Below, one piece after another: positions 63,734-64,000 of a DNA stretch of 64,000 nt. The notes below the pieces were generated by a model. It ran no database searches, was not told the origin of the DNA, and saw only the letters and a program-made list of their open reading frames with translations. The stretch lies in NCBI RefSeq assembly GCF_003550065.1, contig NZ_QXDC01000004.1:248001-312000 (forward strand), in the 5' to 3' direction. A program made the translations under genes and the position numbers. This DNA is from Hephaestia caeni (GTDB taxonomy: Bacteria > Pseudomonadota > Alphaproteobacteria > Sphingomonadales > Sphingomonadaceae). Numbering within the stretch: position 1 is the stretch's first letter; each line of letters opens with the position of its first letter.

Positions 63734-64000
63734 CGCGCGTCTTCGGTCAGCGCCTTGGTCACAGCGGCGTCGAACTTCGCCGCCTGGTCGGGCCGCAGCA
63801 GCGACCGCATCGCAAAGATGTGGGTGAGTGTTTCCTTCTGGAGCTCGCCCATCGTGCGGTGCGACGCATCGACTGCGGCTGCGACGCGCGGGCCGTTGCC
63901 GTGTTCAGCGGTGATCGCTTCGGCCAGTCGGGCATTCTCCGCACGCATTTCGAGTTCGAGCGCGCGGCGGCGAACCGCAAACGCTTCCTCCAGCGTATGC
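63730..64000 (-). CDS. CnrX-like periplasmic metal sensor, 5' end beyond window
   Basis: Only the last 90 residues are in the window: HTLEEAFAVRRRALELEMRAENARLAEAITAEHGNGPRVAAAVDASHRTMGELQKETLTHIFAMRSLLRPDQAAKFDAAVTKAL. This is the four-helix Metal_resist/CnrX-type fold, with helical hairpins and conserved His and LxPDQ motif (RSLLRPDQAAKFD). The N-terminal anchor is to the right. Its end overlaps the sigma-factor GTG by 4 nt, an arrangement like CnrX-CnrH. It should convey periplasmic metal status to the sigma factor. Copper or Co/Ni specificity cannot be read from this part. Confidence 0.82.
   Translation of the reverse strand, partial: HTLEEAFAVRRRALELEMRAENARLAEAITAEHGNGPRVAAAVDASHRTMGELQKETLTHIFAMRSLLRPDQAAKFDAAVTKALTEDAR

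Overview
The window is a high-GC stretch of alphaproteobacterial DNA. It reads as a sphingomonad (Sphingobium/Novosphingobium/Sphingopyxis type), inferred from the gene families and codon style, not from any rRNA or core gene. It holds the right-hand part of an integrative and conjugative element (ICE) of the trb/Tn4371-like kind, followed by a large heavy-metal resistance island.

The ICE core (1-34239) is almost entirely on the minus strand. From left to right it has a partial trbB, an nhaA Na+/H+ antiporter inserted on the opposite strand, a CopG-type regulator, the traG coupling protein, a DUF3363-type relaxase with a candidate oriT upstream, a lytic transglycosylase, DUF736, and the tightly coupled set repA-parA-RHH-DUF2840-traF. 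Iteron-like repeats lie inside repA. Then come small regulators (AlpA-like, two DUF2285 genes of which one is frameshifted, and an XRE repressor with its own palindromic operator), ssb, a DUF2493 protein, a Toprim primase-like protein, a 1448-residue methylase/strawberry-notch helicase, several unnamed small ICE proteins, a large ParB, a PAPS-reductase-like protein and ArdC antirestriction. An HNH nuclease-like cargo gene, a PIN/antitoxin pair and a tyrosine integrase follow. The ICE ends at a 45-bp 3' fragment of a tRNA-Arg(CCG) gene, which is the attachment site.

Two families of structured leaders recur immediately upstream of ICE genes. Family 1 precedes the helicase, a 185-residue unknown, parB and ardC. 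Family 2 precedes ssb and a 54-residue unknown. All these genes are transcribed toward the relaxase/oriT end. This is the most unusual signal in the window.

Right of the attachment site (34240-35146) are broken C-terminal remnants of trbI and DUF2274, in the orientation opposite to the resident trb genes. They are debris of a second related ICE.

The metal island (35166-64000) has four blocks. (a) A minus-strand operon headed by a DmeR/RcnR-type Co/Ni repressor: dmeR-dmeF-DUF1289-ORF-czcI-like-czcCBA-truncated DMT gene-small ORF. (b) A plus-strand copper/silver set: a Met/Cys-rich protein, a 42-residue peptide, cusC-cusB(with fused CusF domain)-cusA-cusF. (c) A MerR-controlled, divergently transcribed plus-strand operon: CDF-czcI-like-czcCBA-CDF. 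(d) A minus-strand copper set: CnrX-like sensor (cut by the window edge), ECF sigma factor, copA, copB, DUF305, DUF411. Together they would give efflux of Co/Zn/Cd/Ni and Cu/Ag plus periplasmic Cu(I) oxidation and sequestration. No transposase, CRISPR array or rRNA gene was seen.
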